Shown here piece by piece: positions 1 through 11,642 of a stretch of DNA of 64,000 nt (positions are counted from its first letter, which is position 1; every line of letters starts with the position of its first letter). Source of the DNA: Stentor coeruleus (Eukaryota > Ciliophora > Heterotrichea > Heterotrichida > Stentoridae); NCBI GenBank assembly GCA_001970955.1, contig MPUH01000061.1:1-64000 (forward strand), written 5' to 3'. Position numbers and translations under genes: made by a program. Below the pieces are notes generated by a model. It made no database searches. It saw only the letters and a list, made by a program, of their open reading frames with translations, and was not told the origin of the DNA.

Positions 1-124
1 ATTATTTTGTAATAAATTAAACAGAAGTACTTGTGAATGCTAACGAATAATATGTAAGCATTTTTACATAACTATAATAAATTTATCTTAATCTTTAGCA
101 TTTTAATAAAATAGATACTATTTA

Positions 125-350
125 TTAACTTACTATAATAAAATCAGCATATAAAGATTATGGGCTAGCTAAATATGATCTTTTGCGTTAAACTTTCTAG
201 AATTTCTTTTTGTATAAGAAATTAAATTTATCCACTTTTTTCTGAAGTTTGATTGATTTAATTGGTTTTCAAAACACAGCTTTATTAAAATTCTTATTTT
301 TTATTAGAATCTTTAAGTCTGATTCTTTGAAATTTTTAAAAATACTCATC
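125..350 (+). pseudogene. Decayed 3' part of an MFS transporter gene
   Basis: This stretch aligns by eye with the last third of the intact transporter gene that starts at 1842. Shared runs include 'agattatggg-ctagctaaa' near 160 (agattatggattagctaaa in the intact gene) and 'ttgatttaattggtt' near 252, in the same order and spacing. Frame is lost throughout and stops are frequent, so it is not coding. Any 5' part would lie left of the window. It is probably the oldest member of the tandem array that follows. The right boundary near 350 is approximate. Confidence 0.72.
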
Positions 351-1841
351 ATTATATGGTATAAAAGTTAAGTCTTTTACTAAAAAATCCAGTTCATATA
401 TATGATTGCAACTTTTATATAAACAATATCCTTATTATTGACGAAAAAAAAGTATTTAACTAATCAAGATATATTTTTCTATCTGTATCAATCAACTTAG
501 TCAAAAATTCTAATCTAAATTGATTTTAATAATTAATAAAATCCCTAAAAAAAAATCCAAATTCTTTTTAAATCACCAATAATAGTATTTTTTTATGTTT
601 AATTTGGAGTCGAAACAATCAAAATATTGTATTTCAGCATCTTGAAAGCTTATTAATCATTAGAAATATGTTTTATATCATCTTTATGAATCTATAAAAA
701 GACTAATTGCATTTTTTCTTCAAAAATTTAATTTTTTTGCTATATTTTTCAGCTATAACTCAGATAAAATAAATACATTTTTTCATTAGCCCATACATTT
801 TCTTTTCAATAATAAAAATGAAGTTTATTTTGTTTTACTAAAATATTATTTTTATCCTTTATAGTTTTTTTCATATCCAGAAATGAATCATGTATCAATT
901 TTTAAAATTATAGCTTAATCTATCAATCTTTACCACTTTTTTATATAAAAAAACTCAAATATTTGTATCAAAAACTAAATTACCAAAAATGAAATTTCTT
1001 AGATTTGCAGTCTTTAGAAATTCTTAAGTGTTAACTTATATAGTAAATTCTTAAATATATTTTTGCATAACCACTAGAAAATTAAAGTTTATATTGTATA
1101 AAAAATAGATTAGAAAATTTTCACATATAAATTATCCAGGTCTAAGTGTACGAATTGCAAATAAATAATTGAAAATCAATAGTTGGAAAGATAAACTTAA
1201 AAATAGATTAAGATAAACCCATTTTGTATTATTTAACAAATAAATTTATATTAGCATATAATATTTGTATATAAAATATACAAATTATTAATAAAACAAC
1301 AAGAAGACGATTTGGTTGAGTATATTTTATCATATCTAGTAGCTATAATGATTTTATTCCTCCTTAACCCCTTTCTTACCTTAAAAATTACATTTTTCTT
1401 TATTTTTGCATATACAAAAGTTTAGTATAGAATCTGATTCCTTTATTTTCCACGTTAAAAACTTCATATTTTATTATTCTTATTCTCATAATATCTCCAT
1501 TCCTAATCTTTCTTTTTTAAGGTTTTATTAACTTCTTTTACAATATTTCCTAAATTTATAATTAAATCACTATTACATACATTTAAAACTTACATAATCT
1601 TACCAAATCTACAAGCTAAACCCTAAACCCTAAGCCATAAGCTTTATCTCTTCCATAACGTTCAAAAGACAAAACTTTCTTCCCATTTTTCACTCATCAT
1701 AAAAAAGATCACAAATTTATCTTTAAATCCCTTTTTAGCCATCTGAATATAATCAACCTAACCTTTTTCTCACCTTCCGACTTTATAAATATTATTATCT
1801 TTAAAAAACTTCATTGAATCCATGAAGGAATATAAAAATAT
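351..1841. other. Gene-free AT-rich spacer and promoter of the first MFS gene
   Basis: I see no coding frame. The part at about 1100-1310 resembles 3390-3600, downstream of the next array member, so 3' flank was duplicated together with the genes. From about 1480 to the start codon the plus strand becomes rich in A, C and T and poor in G, the pattern seen upstream of most genes here. Two CCCTAAA units at 1619-1632 look telomere-like but sit in this C-rich tract and are too few to mean anything. Confidence 0.6.
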
Positions 1842-3140
1842 ATGAGCGATATTACAAGACAATTAGCTATTTACATGTCTCTTGTTATATGTTGTGCTCC
1901 GTATTCAATGATTGCTAATTTTTACCCTAATATCGCTCATAATAAAGGATTGCAAGCTTGGGTTATAGGTGCTGTTTTTAGTGCTAATCCTGCTGCTGGA
2001 CTAATCACTGCACTCTTTCTAAAAAAGTACATGGTCAAAATAGGGCGAAAAACAACAATTTTAGCTAGCGTAGGATTTTCTGGACTATCTATGTTGGTTC
2101 TTTGTCCGATTGAACATGTGGGAATTGTATGGTTATTCATTTTTAGCTTTCTTTCGAGTATTTTAGCTGGAATTGGAGCTGCGTGTATAATGACTGCATC
2201 AGATACAGTTTTTATTAGTGATTATCCTGATAAGGTTGATGTTATGATTGGTAGAGTAGAAGCTGCGATTGGTTTAGGATTAATTATTGGCCCTCTTTTG
2301 GGTGCCATTTTAGTTATGGGAAGTCTTCTTTTAGAGCTGATAATTTGTGGTCTCTTTATTATCTTACTTATTCCCCTTTTTTCTAAAATGCTTGGGACAT
2401 TTAGAGACTATGAAGTAAAAAACAAAAAGAATTCTTTAGGTATTATCAATAAGCCTGTAATTTCTATTTAGAGAATAGCTTTAGATCTTGGAATGAATTT
2501 AACTTTTCAGTTTTCAATAAGTTTTGTTATTCCAAGTCTTGAACTACATTTATTAGAATTTGAATTGCCCAACTATTTAATTTCTTTATGCTTTATCCTT
2601 TTAAGCGCATCCTATACATTTTTTTGTCTATTTGGGACAAGAATATTTAGAATGCTTGAAGATAGAACTTCGATATTTTTAGGAGCAATCGTCCTTGGAT
2701 TTTCTTATTTAATGCTTGCTCCTTGGGATGTAGTATTTCCAAATAAGCTATGGATTGTTCTTTTATCACTGCCAATTATTGGGTTTGGCCAAGCAATGAT
2801 TTATTGTAAATTATAATTAGTACCTACTTTTCCACATATGATAAGATCAGCACATGAAGATTATGGATTAGCTAAAGACGATATATTAAGTGACTCAATT
2901 GCCGGGCTTTCTAACATTTCTTTTAGTATAGGAGAGATAATTGGTCCACTTTTTGCTGGAATTCTTATTGATTTAATTGGTTATCAGAATACAACTTCAT
3001 TAACAGCCCTTCTTTTTGTTGGATATGGAATTATTTATCTTTTTGGTTCTGGACTTTTTAGTAGATGGATATCAAAAAAACACTATAAAGTAAGTCTTAT
3101 ATCCCCTGAGGTCGAAGATAATACAAGTGTTAATATCTAA
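1842..3140 (+). CDS. MFS transporter, array copy 1 (422 aa, two 15-nt introns)
   Basis: Three exons, 1842-2456, 2472-2805 and 2821-3140, are split by 15-nt introns at 2457-2471 (GTAATTTCTATTTAG) and 2806-2820 (GTAAATTATAATTAG); both contain in-frame stops unless removed. The spliced protein has about 12 hydrophobic helices. MFS signature sequences are visible: KYMVKIGRKTT in the loop after helix 2 (about residue 62) and GLGLIIGPLLG in helix 5 (about 144), like the antiporter motif C. The fold resembles the SLC18/VMAT-like and drug:H+ antiporter branch of the Major Facilitator Superfamily; the substrate cannot be read. Start ATG matches the conserved start of the two paralogues downstream. It is the most divergent of the three intact copies. 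Confidence 0.85.
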
Positions 3141-4096
3141 TCTTATCAGTAAAGTCTTTAAATGATTTTAATATATCAAGCATTTAATCTTAATAAAAAC
3201 TATAGTTATTATATATAAATAAAGCATGCCAGAATAATATCGCATTTGAAATTTCAAATCCTATGTTAAAAATTATCAAATTTAATGAAGATTTCTTGAT
3301 TTGATCTTTAGAAATATTTTAAATAAAACAATAATCAACAAAAGACTAGGCTTTCTACTCAATTTCTAGATAATTAAGTCATATTATATAAGGAAAATTA
3401 TTTGATAATTTTTCATATAAAATAATTAGGTCTTAAGTGCATAAATTATAAAAAAAGTATTTGAAAGCCTATAGAAAAGTAAAAATAAATAAAAAACATA
3501 CTAAGCTAAGTCTATTTTTACTATAATATATAATATGAATTTTTATTTAATAAAACTATAATAATAAGCATGCATAGAAGAAGCAAAATCATTATTTTAT
3601 GTTTCTTATAATAGGAGTTTCACACTATAAATGATTTGTGATAAAATTCAGCATAAAATTTGATAATTTTTATGTTTCAGATCGTAAAAAAATTAGAACA
3701 AAAAATTGATTTAATCTCGATTCTCAACATTTATAGTTTATTTTAAAAATTATTATTATCGTTACCTGCCTAATTTTTGTTATGTGAACAAAATTTAGTA
3801 GACAAAAACTAAAAAATTATTATTTTTTCAATTTTTTATTATATTAATTTCTGTACTTCACAACAAAAATAGATATAAAAGTATATCTTTATTGAAATAA
3901 ATACATTTGATTTTCTATTATTTTTTTTTAATATAGAATTAGCATACTATGAAATTTTGAATTTTAGTTTGGGAATTATTGCAAGCAGTAGTCATCATAC
4001 CAAACTTTCATGGATAATTTAAACAATTTTCTTCTCAAAAAAAAACACAAACTAGCATTCCTAACCATTTTATCTAGCATCATTAAATATAATAAA
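3141..4096. other. Spacer between MFS copies 1 and 2
   Basis: AT-rich, no coding frame seen. Part of it (about 3390-3600) is a diverged duplicate of 1100-1310. An in-frame ATG at 4010 exists upstream of copy 2, but the stretch it adds has no counterpart in the other copies. Confidence 0.5.
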
Positions 4097-5368
4097 ATGG
4101 GTCACATCTCAAAGCAGCTAGCAATCTACGTATGCCTTCTCTTCTGTTTTATTCCATATACTATGATAGCAACTTTCTATCCAAAAATCGCTGAATCTAA
4201 AGGTATTCCATACTGGCTAATTGGGTTAGTCTTTAGCGCAGACCCTTTAGCAGCACTTTTTTCATCTTTTTTCCTCAGCAAATACATGATAAAAATCGGT
4301 AGGAAAAAAATTTTGTTATCAGGTTTATTCTTATCAGCATTTTCTATGTTTATCCTTTCACCAATAGAAGTTGTTGATAAAAATCTGATGTTATCATTGA
4401 GCTTTCTATCAAGAATCATTGCAGGAATGTCTGCAGCATGTGTTATGGTAGCAGGGGATAGCGTTTTTGTTAGTGATTATCCTGATGATGTTGAAAAAAT
4501 GGTAGGAAGATATGAAGCGGTAAGTGGTCTTGGAATGATTATCGGGCCACTTGTAGGAATTGTATTATATTTAGAAAGCTTGTTGATTGAGCTTATTGCT
4601 TTTGGAGGACTAATACTTTTAACTATCCCTGGGATATCATTGATGTTAGGGAATTTTAGAGATTATGTTGTGGAAAACCATAAGATGAATTATCTTGAGC
4701 TTTTTTGTAAACCTGTAAAATCTATATAGAAAATTATGTTGGATTTAGGGGTGAATATATCGGTAATGGCTTGTTATGGTTTTCTTATACCAAATTTGGA
4801 GATTCATTTACTTAATATGGGATTTTCTCATTGGCAGATGTCGTTGTGCTTTGCTTTGCTTACGTTTTCTTATATGGTTTTTTCTATTTACACCAATTGG
4901 CTTTTTCAGAAACTTGATGCAAGGAGTACAATTTTTATTGGTTTTCTTTTAATTGCCTTGAGCTTTTTAATGCTTTCTCCTTGGAAAGTTATTTTCCCAA
5001 CAAAATTGGATATTATATTGGCTTCGTTACCTATAATGGGTCTTGGCCAGGCTATGATTTATTGTAAGAAATATTTAGTGCCGATTTATCCACATATGAT
5101 TCAAACGTCACTTGAATATGGATATTCGAAAGATGATGTTTTAGTTGATTCATTATCTGGGCTGTCTAACATGGCTTTAGATGCTGGAGAAATCATAGGC
5201 CCTATAATCAGTGGTGGGCTTATATCTCTTTTTGGATTTGAAAATACTGGAACATTAACAGCGTTTACTTATGCTGCATATGGATTAGTATATCTATTTG
5301 GATCTGGTTTATTTTCCAAATGGATTTCTAATAAGAAGACTGTGATCCCTATAATAGAATTGGAATAA
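4097..5368 (+). CDS. MFS transporter, array copy 2 (413 aa, two 15-nt introns)
   Basis: Exons 4097-4714, 4730-5063 and 5079-5368. Introns at 4715-4729 (GTAAAATCTATATAG) and 5064-5078 (GTAAGAAATATTTAG) sit at exactly the same places and phases (0 and 1) as in copy 1. The second intron has no in-frame stop, so it would read through as five false residues; alignment with copy 1 shows it is an intron. I chose ATG 4097 (MGHISKQLA) because copies 1 and 3 start there; the ATG at 4010 would add 29 polar residues. MFS motifs KYMIKIGRKK and GLGMIIGPLVG are present. Predicted polytopic membrane transporter of unknown substrate, close to copy 3. Confidence 0.86.
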
Positions 5369-5580
5369 CTTTTTGGAATTAGATAAATTTAGATCAAGTT
5401 CTTTATTAAGTATTAAATTTATTTAAACTTATATAAAGATTTCTTTTGTTTATATTAAAAATTAGAAAAAGTATAAAGAAAAAGCATAGTTTTCAAGATA
5501 ATTAAATTATTCAAAAATAATATGTTTTCACATGAATTCTCCTAAATGTTTCATTATTATTCCATTAAAAATATAATAAA

Positions 5581-6885
5581 ATGGGTCACCTCTCAAAGCA
5601 ACTAGCAATTTATATCTGCCTTCTTCTATGTTGCATTCCCTACACTATGATCGCTACTTTTTATCCAGAAATTGCCCAATCCAAAGGCATTCCTTTCTGG
5701 TTAATCGGGGCGATTTTTAGCACAGACCCTTTTTCAGCACTTTTTTCATCATACTTTCTAAGTAAACGTATGATCAAAATCGGTAGAAAAAGAGTTTTAT
5801 TATCAGGTTTATTCTTATCAGCACTTTCTATGTTTATCCTTTCACCAATAGAAGTTGTTGATAAAAATCTGATGCTTATATTAAGTTTTTTATCAAGAAT
5901 CATTGCAGGAATAGCTGCAGCATGTGTGATGACATCAGGTGATAGTGTTTTTGTTAGTGATTATCCTGATGATGTTGAAAAAATGGTAGGAAGGTATGAA
6001 GCAGCGATTGGACTTGGAATGATTATTGGGCCACTTGTAGGAATGATATTGTATTTAGAAAGTTTATTGATTGAACTGATTGCTTTTGGAGGACTGATAC
6101 TTTTAATTATCCCTGGGATATCATTGATGTTAGGGAATTTTAGAGATTATGTTGTGGAAAATCATGAGATGAATTCGATTGAGCTTTTATGCAAACCTGT
6201 ATATTTTATATAGAAAATTACATTGGATTTAGGGATGAATATAGCGATTATGGTTTGCTATGGTTTCCTTATACCAACTTTAGAAATTCATTTGCTTGAT
6301 ATGGGATTTTCTCATTGGCAGATGTCGTTGTGCTTTATTTTCTTAACATTTTCTTATATGTTTTTTTCTTTTTTCGGCAATTGGCTTTTTCAGAAACTTG
6401 ATGGAAGGAATACAATTTTTATTGGCATGCTTTTGATTGCCTTGAGCTTTTTGATGCTTTCTCCTTGGCAAGTTATTTTCCCAAAAAATTTGGATATTAT
6501 ATTAGCATCATTACCTTTAATGGGTCTTGGCCAGGCTATGATTTATTGTAAGAAATATTTAGTACCGACTTATCCACATATGATTCAAGCGTCACATGAA
6601 TATGGATATTCAAAAGATGATGTTTTAGTTGATTCATTATCTGGACTGTCTAATATGGCTTGTGATATTGGAGAAATCATAGGCCCTTTAATAAGTGGCG
6701 GGCTTATATCTGCTATAGGTTTTGAAAATACTGGAACAATAACAGCATTTGCTTTTGCCTTATATGGGATAATATATCTTTTTGGATCAGGGCTATTTTC
6801 AAAATGGATTTCTAAACGCAAAGCTGTGACTTCAGGATTAAGTATGAAAATGGTTTTTCCTGAAGATGAACCCAAAAGTTCTTAA
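5581..6885 (+). CDS. MFS transporter, array copy 3 (424 aa, two 15-nt introns)
   Basis: Exons 5581-6198, 6214-6547 and 6563-6885, with 15-nt introns at 6199-6213 (GTATATTTTATATAG) and 6548-6562 (GTAAGAAATATTTAG). The second intron is identical in sequence to that of copy 2, and large parts of the two coding sequences are nearly identical, so copies 2 and 3 come from a recent duplication. About 12 helices, loop motif RMIKIGRKRV, helix-5 motif GLGMIIGPLVG. The C-terminus is longer than in copy 2 and polar (ends EDEPKSS). The intergenic gap to copy 2 is only 212 bp and carries its promoter. Substrate unknown; MFS exporter or vesicular-type carrier is the likely class. Confidence 0.86.
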
Positions 6886-7926
6886 TAAAATTTTTAAACT
6901 TTAGTTAATACACATATTATTTATGTTTATTGATTTATTGTTCACATAATGAAGCAGACTAATAAATTGGCAAGATGCACAAATAGCTTATTGCATTAAT
7001 AAATTATGGAAATTTTAGAAGTTAAATATTGAGATAGCATTATAAATTTGGATATTGTATTTTATTTTTAGAAACACTTATTTTTATTAGTTCATTACCT
7101 TAATTTACAATTGGAACTTTAGTTTTGGAAATTATTTTTGATAATTTTTTAATACAAAATACCTTAGTTTGCTATATCATAAAATTATTGTTTATAATAG
7201 AATGCTAATGGTCTGATAATTTCAAGCTATTTTTCATTTTTTTATAAGAATAAATCAATTATTTAACTGCAACTTTTATCTCTTATCAAATTTATCTATT
7301 TTTCAATAATACTATCATTTTAATTGAATGCAAAATTTCAGTCAAAATTAAATGATTTTTTTTTTTAAATATAAAGCTGACTGTATATCTAAAAACTAAT
7401 AATAAGTCTTTACATCAATACTAATTTAAATATGATTATTGCATATATTTCATCACAATAAAAACAAAATTTAATTTCTAATATAAAATGGCTTAAAATC
7501 AAGTACCAATAGGCAAAATAAACTATCGAAACTTAAGGATGTAACTGAGATAAAAATTTATGAAGAAAAGGACACTTATATTTAATTATAAAATAATTAA
7601 CTTTATGAGTTTACATAGCCATTTTATATATAAATACATAGAAATCTACTAACTAAAGTCATTTTCATCATTTTTATCACGATTTAATATAAAATTCCAA
7701 CATCCAAAAAAATCCTATGTGCAAACTAGTAGTATCCCTTAATATCAAATCTGAATCCAAATGTAAGATTTAATTAATAATATTCATCACTAACTTTCCA
7801 TTACCCAAAAAAAAAAAGTAAAACTCTTAAATCCTCAACTTTATATGAAAAACTTTGAAAATCGTGTTGGATCATATAAAAAATATTTTTATAGAAAAGT
7901 TAATTCTTATATCTAAAAAGACAGTT
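6886..7926. other. Convergent intergenic spacer, nothing recognised
   Basis: About 1 kb of AT-rich DNA between the 3' end of MFS copy 3 and the 3' end of the minus-strand gene that follows. I found no frame, RNA gene or repeat in it. Confidence 0.5.
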
Positions 7927-9141
7927 TTAGTTTTTTGTTTTCCTTTTAACCATTGATCTCTTTACCGATTTTGGCTCCAAGTCTTTTTTAACCAAAGAAA
8001 CAAAAGCATTTATACTTTCAAAAGACCCAATATTCCCAAAAGTTGTCCCAAAAGTTCTTATATAATCCTCGTATTTTGTATTAATATTGATAACATCTAA
8101 GTTAAAAGGATCAGTCTGTATAGAAACCGAAGCAATTTTCGGTTTCTTATATGCTTTTTTAGCTGCTTTAATAACACTAGCAACATTTTTCAAAGCAATA
8201 ATCCGCCTTGCTTGTTCTCTTTCTGTGTCAAATATAAACTTATCAACTCCTCCAATGAGTTTTTTCAAATTTTCCATATCTTTTTCTCTGTTATCAAATT
8301 TAAACAAGTCTTTTAAATAGTCATTTTTCTTAACTAATTCTTGTTTTGTAGCTTCAAAATCGTTTTTTATTAAAGCAAGTCGGTCTTTTAATTGTGAGTT
8401 TTCAGCTATGACTTTCTCTATACTTAAAGCATGAAGGTCTTTGATCTGAGCGATTTCATTTTGTTTTTCAGTAAAAATAGCCCGTGATTCGGTCTGGACT
8501 TTATCCGCAAGCATTTTTGAGGTTAAAAAATGTGAGTAGCAAGCATTATCAAGAAGCTTAACTAACATCCTCCATATAAGCTCTAATAAATCCGCTCCTT
8601 GAACCAATCCTTTCGACTTCTGTGCCCTTATAAGCTCTCTTACAATCGGATTCAACGCAACAAGTTCTTGAGAAAGCCCGTTAAAATCTATTCTTGCATC
8701 TGAAGATAACATCTTCAGTTTATCTTTCAAAACAAAAAACAATCCACTCAAATTAATCTGATTATAAGGTAATTCTTTTTTACAGATACTATAATTTAAC
8801 AATAATTGTTCTTTCATATCTTTAAGAACTAGTAGGTTTTCTATAAGTTCAGTCACTTGTTTTTGATCTTCTTCGGTTTCAGGGTTTTCAAATTCACATG
8901 ATCTTGGTCCAGCAAATGTATTTTCATGAGTAACACATCTTATAGTTTTTGTTGAAGCCCCACGTGATAATTTTTCTGATGCTATATCTTGTAAGGTTTT
9001 ATAATCAACACGATTTCTTGTTGAATGAAGATCAAGGCTTGATGTTACCATACGACCAGTTATTGTGTTTTGTAGAGAAGCGCTTAGGGCATTGAAGGAT
9101 TTTCGGTGTTTTTGGCTGAGTTTTTTTGGGGAGATTAGCAT
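7927..9141 (-). CDS. Coiled-coil protein with an LC8-type SIQTD motif (404 aa)
   Basis: Not recognised as a known family. It is intronless and starts with ATG at 9141. The protein is mostly helical, with likely coiled coil at about residues 205-310 (heptad-like K/E/L pattern). The segment ASVSIQTDP (coded at about 8107-8135) has the SIQTD core of dynein light chain LC8-binding peptides, a motif common in centrosomal and axonemal coiled-coil proteins. The C-terminus is very basic (RSMVKRKTKN). A cytoskeletal or basal-body role is inference. It is divergently transcribed from the gene at 9483. Confidence 0.8.
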   Translation of the reverse strand: MLISPKKLSQKHRKSFNALSASLQNTITGRMVTSSLDLHSTRNRVDYKTLQDIASEKLSRGASTKTIRCVTHENTFAGPRSCEFENPETEEDQKQVTELIENLLVLKDMKEQLLLNYSICKKELPYNQINLSGLFFVLKDKLKMLSSDARIDFNGLSQELVALNPIVRELIRAQKSKGLVQGADLLELIWRMLVKLLDNACYSHFLTSKMLADKVQTESRAIFTEKQNEIAQIKDLHALSIEKVIAENSQLKDRLALIKNDFEATKQELVKKNDYLKDLFKFDNREKDMENLKKLIGGVDKFIFDTEREQARRIIALKNVASVIKAAKKAYKKPKIASVSIQTDPFNLDVININTKYEDYIRTFGTTFGNIGSFESINAFVSLVKKDLEPKSVKRSMVKRKTKN

Positions 9142-9482
9142 AATAATTTAAAAATTATACGGTTTGGAGTGGGATATTATGGAATTTATATAGGATTTTT
9201 TAGTTTAGAATATGGGTAATGAAGGTAGGTAAGCTATTAGGGTTGAGGTGTTAAAAGAGAGATTTAAAATGTTTTTTTATATTTAGGTGATTATAAAAAG
9301 GAAGATTGTGCTTAGGTTTGGAATTTTTAACGTGTTAAAATATGACATCAAACATAATATCATCCCTAATCTCCCTACATCCATAAAATCTGTTAAAAGC
9401 CAGGAAATTTCCCACAAACTTCAAAAAAAATCCAATCCATAAAAATAATATAATAAAACTAAAATCCATCCAGTTAAGATAA
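9142..9482. promoter_or_regulatory. Divergent promoter region with a composition switch
   Basis: The two flanking genes point away from each other. 9181-9300 on the plus strand has one C in 120 bases, while 9361-9480 has six G, so the skew flips near 9310. Each half is thus G-poor on its own coding strand. I see no defined TATA element. Confidence 0.55.
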
Positions 9483-10595
9483 ATGAAAAACAAAAGTTTT
9501 AAATGGCTCCTTGAAGCTCTCTCTGAAAGTAACATAAGAATCCGTGTCTTAAGCACATACGTCCTACAAAGTTTCCTAGCCACAGACTATTTCTACAACG
9601 AAGATGATATCTTAAAACATAGGAAAATCCTTTATAACCTAACCAATAAAGAAGTTATAGAGTCTATAAATCAAGATACTCATCTATCATCAAAATGTGG
9701 AAAACATCCAATAGCATTAGGATACTCACGCTCAGGAAGGGTAAATTTCACAGACACATCTTTAAAAGAATACCTTCAAAATCCTCATCACAACTTTACG
9801 TATATCCAAAAAAACATTGCAATTTGCCGGGAATCTTTTGATTATTACTCATCCTTAGTAACCCTTAAAGAATATTCTTATGAAATATCGATAGTCAAGA
9901 AATCTAATGAACAATCAATCAAAGTTAAAAATAAACTTTTAATGCAAAGGCTTAAGGATATAATGCAAGCTGTAGTCCATGTTGTAGAGTTGGCATCAAG
10001 TTGTAAAGTAAGGAAGCTTCATTTAGACTTTATCAAAGATGATTTTGATAGTTTCTGGTTGACATACTGCCATGGGTGTTTAGTAGCTCAGGAACTCAAA
10101 CCTGTAAGTGAAGCAAGGACGTTTAGACAATTAAGAGTAAAAGAAGAAATTGTTCAAAAAGGTCACTTTCGTATAGAAACCCCAGAAAGTAGTGATTGTA
10201 GTTTACAATCAGATTATGACTTAAAACCTCAGATAACCTTAAAAAAATCAAACTCAGGGAAAATCTTAACCAGAGCAAATCCTGATTTCATTGAACTTAT
10301 ATGTCGCAATCGGGCTAAATATAGGGCTGAAAACAAACTCCAGCTTCCAAGTTTGTTGTTTTATGCAGAGCCTGAAGAAGTAAAAAAGGAAAAAGAGTTT
10401 ATAATCAACATGATTGAAGGACCTAATCTTAAATTCCCTAAAGTAGAAAGACCAAGGAAATCCTTATGGACTAAACCTATTGAAGCTAGGCATTTCGGAT
10501 TTGATAGTCGGCCAAGACAATCTTCACCTATGATTGTATCGTGGTTTAGTTCTGATTCTAAGTCCCAAAGTCCGAAATCCCCTTGTTCCCCTTAA
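9483..10595 (+). CDS. Uncharacterised protein, paralogue of the 32936-34099 gene (370 aa)
   Basis: Intronless, ATG start. I do not recognise a domain, but it clearly shares order and key positions with the 387-aa protein coded at 32936-34099. Examples are LLEALSESNIRIRVLSTY against LLSCLSSNKIKVPILQTY at the N-terminus, a central SGRVNF/KGRISL segment, and FIKDDFDSFWL followed by ELKP against FVKDLEDKLWL followed by GLKP near residue 180-205. The C-terminal third is Ser/Pro-rich and probably disordered. So this is a lineage-specific two-part family: a folded N-terminal domain of about 210 residues plus a variable tail. Function unknown. Confidence 0.8.
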   Translation: MKNKSFKWLLEALSESNIRIRVLSTYVLQSFLATDYFYNEDDILKHRKILYNLTNKEVIESINQDTHLSSKCGKHPIALGYSRSGRVNFTDTSLKEYLQNPHHNFTYIQKNIAICRESFDYYSSLVTLKEYSYEISIVKKSNEQSIKVKNKLLMQRLKDIMQAVVHVVELASSCKVRKLHLDFIKDDFDSFWLTYCHGCLVAQELKPVSEARTFRQLRVKEEIVQKGHFRIETPESSDCSLQSDYDLKPQITLKKSNSGKILTRANPDFIELICRNRAKYRAENKLQLPSLLFYAEPEEVKKEKEFIINMIEGPNLKFPKVERPRKSLWTKPIEARHFGFDSRPRQSSPMIVSWFSSDSKSQSPKSPCSP

Positions 10596-10674
10596 TGAAA
10601 ACTTTTATATAAAAATTAGCATTTTTTTTTTCCATACAAATGATTAATTCTATTATGTTAAGAGTTAGCCTAGG

Positions 10675-10989
10675 CTATAGCCTTTCTTTGTTACGTACTT
10701 CAGAGTACTCTTGGCATAAAGCGCAAGGTGAACAAAAACAATGTATTAGACAATCTTCACAAAAGCTCCCTTCGATTAGATATCGGTCTCTAATTTTACC
10801 TCTATTTACAGCTGCACCGATACAACAACAAAATAAAGGACATATGCATGCACTAATAAATGACTGATGAACTGCTTTAGATACAACCCAACCTTGTAAG
10901 AATGGATAACAAATTGGAAATAGAGCTACTATAAGACAAAAACCTCCTGAAGCACAGCAGCTAAATAAACTTTCTTCCCATTTCCCCAT
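10675..10989 (-). CDS. PLAC8-family Cys-rich protein (104 aa)
   Basis: The ORF has the PLAC8 (DUF614) pattern. A Cys-rich hydrophobic stretch at about residues 45-60 (SACICPLFCCCIGAA) is followed by RxxIRDRYLIEGS and the C-terminal signature FCEDCLIHCFCSPCALCQ at about residues 77-94. Typical length for the family is 100-170 aa. Family members are small membrane-associated proteins tied to metal resistance and cell size in plants and fungi; no specific role can be assigned here. Start ATG at 10989 gives a sensible N-terminus. It is convergent with the gene ending at 10595, with only 79 bp between them. Confidence 0.88.
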   Translation of the reverse strand: MGKWEESLFSCCASGGFCLIVALFPICYPFLQGWVVSKAVHQSFISACICPLFCCCIGAAVNRGKIRDRYLIEGSFCEDCLIHCFCSPCALCQEYSEVRNKERL

Positions 10990-11642
10990 TTTATCAACAA
11001 TTATTTATTAAAATCTTTTCGCTTCTGTTACAAGTTATAAGCTCCAAGGCTAGGAATCTACGATTTTGCCTTGATCTCAGCTTAAAAAACCCTTATAAAA
11101 ATTTGATTTTTTCTTTTTTTTTATCTTTGCAACTCTTTACTATATGTGTTTTTTTTTAGTTCTTTTCGAAATTGTATTATAAAAAGAAGCCTTTTCATAT
11201 ATTCATACAGAATCCTTTCATTACTTTTAGATAGCAAATTTGTGAAATTGACCTTTTTTTCTTTAGGTATGACAAATGCTTGACTCGATCGAAAAAACCT
11301 TTTTTTTTTTATAGTTTTTTCAATACCTAAATGGTTTTTATAACCTTATTTTATTATAATTTTATATATAAATAATACCTTAGTCCTAAGCCTGGATTTT
11401 TTTTTATTAAAATTGTACTGTAAGTTTATAGTATATCGGATTTGTTAACTTTTTTTCTTAAATCAAATTGGTATATTTTCATGATAAGGGAGTATCTTGG
11501 TTCATAGCTTGAATTTATCTAGAATGATCAATAATAAAAGTCAAACATACTTTTTAAAGTTCACAAAAAATATCAAACTACCTTTTAATATCACAACATC
11601 AATATAAAAAAATACATACTCCACTTGTTAATAAATAAAACC
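10990..11642. promoter_or_regulatory. Divergent intergenic region
   Basis: About 650 bp between the PLAC8 gene and the coiled-coil gene, carrying both promoters. It has several long T runs, and I see no RNA gene or coding frame. It turns A/C-rich just before the start codon at 11643. Confidence 0.45.

Noticed and set aside
1619-1632. Telomere-like CCCTAAA pair
   Set aside because: Only two units, in a C-rich upstream tract where such words arise by chance; genes lie on both sides and no chromosome end is near.
2469-2816. In-frame TAG and TAA in the transporter genes as a sign of an altered genetic code
   Set aside because: Each lies in a 15-nt GTA...AG segment whose removal restores the aligned protein, and the same sites are introns in the paralogues. 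Other genes end normally at TAA, TAG and TGA.
10640-10867. Plus-strand frame over the PLAC8 gene
   Set aside because: It is the opposite-strand shadow of a clear Cys-rich family member.
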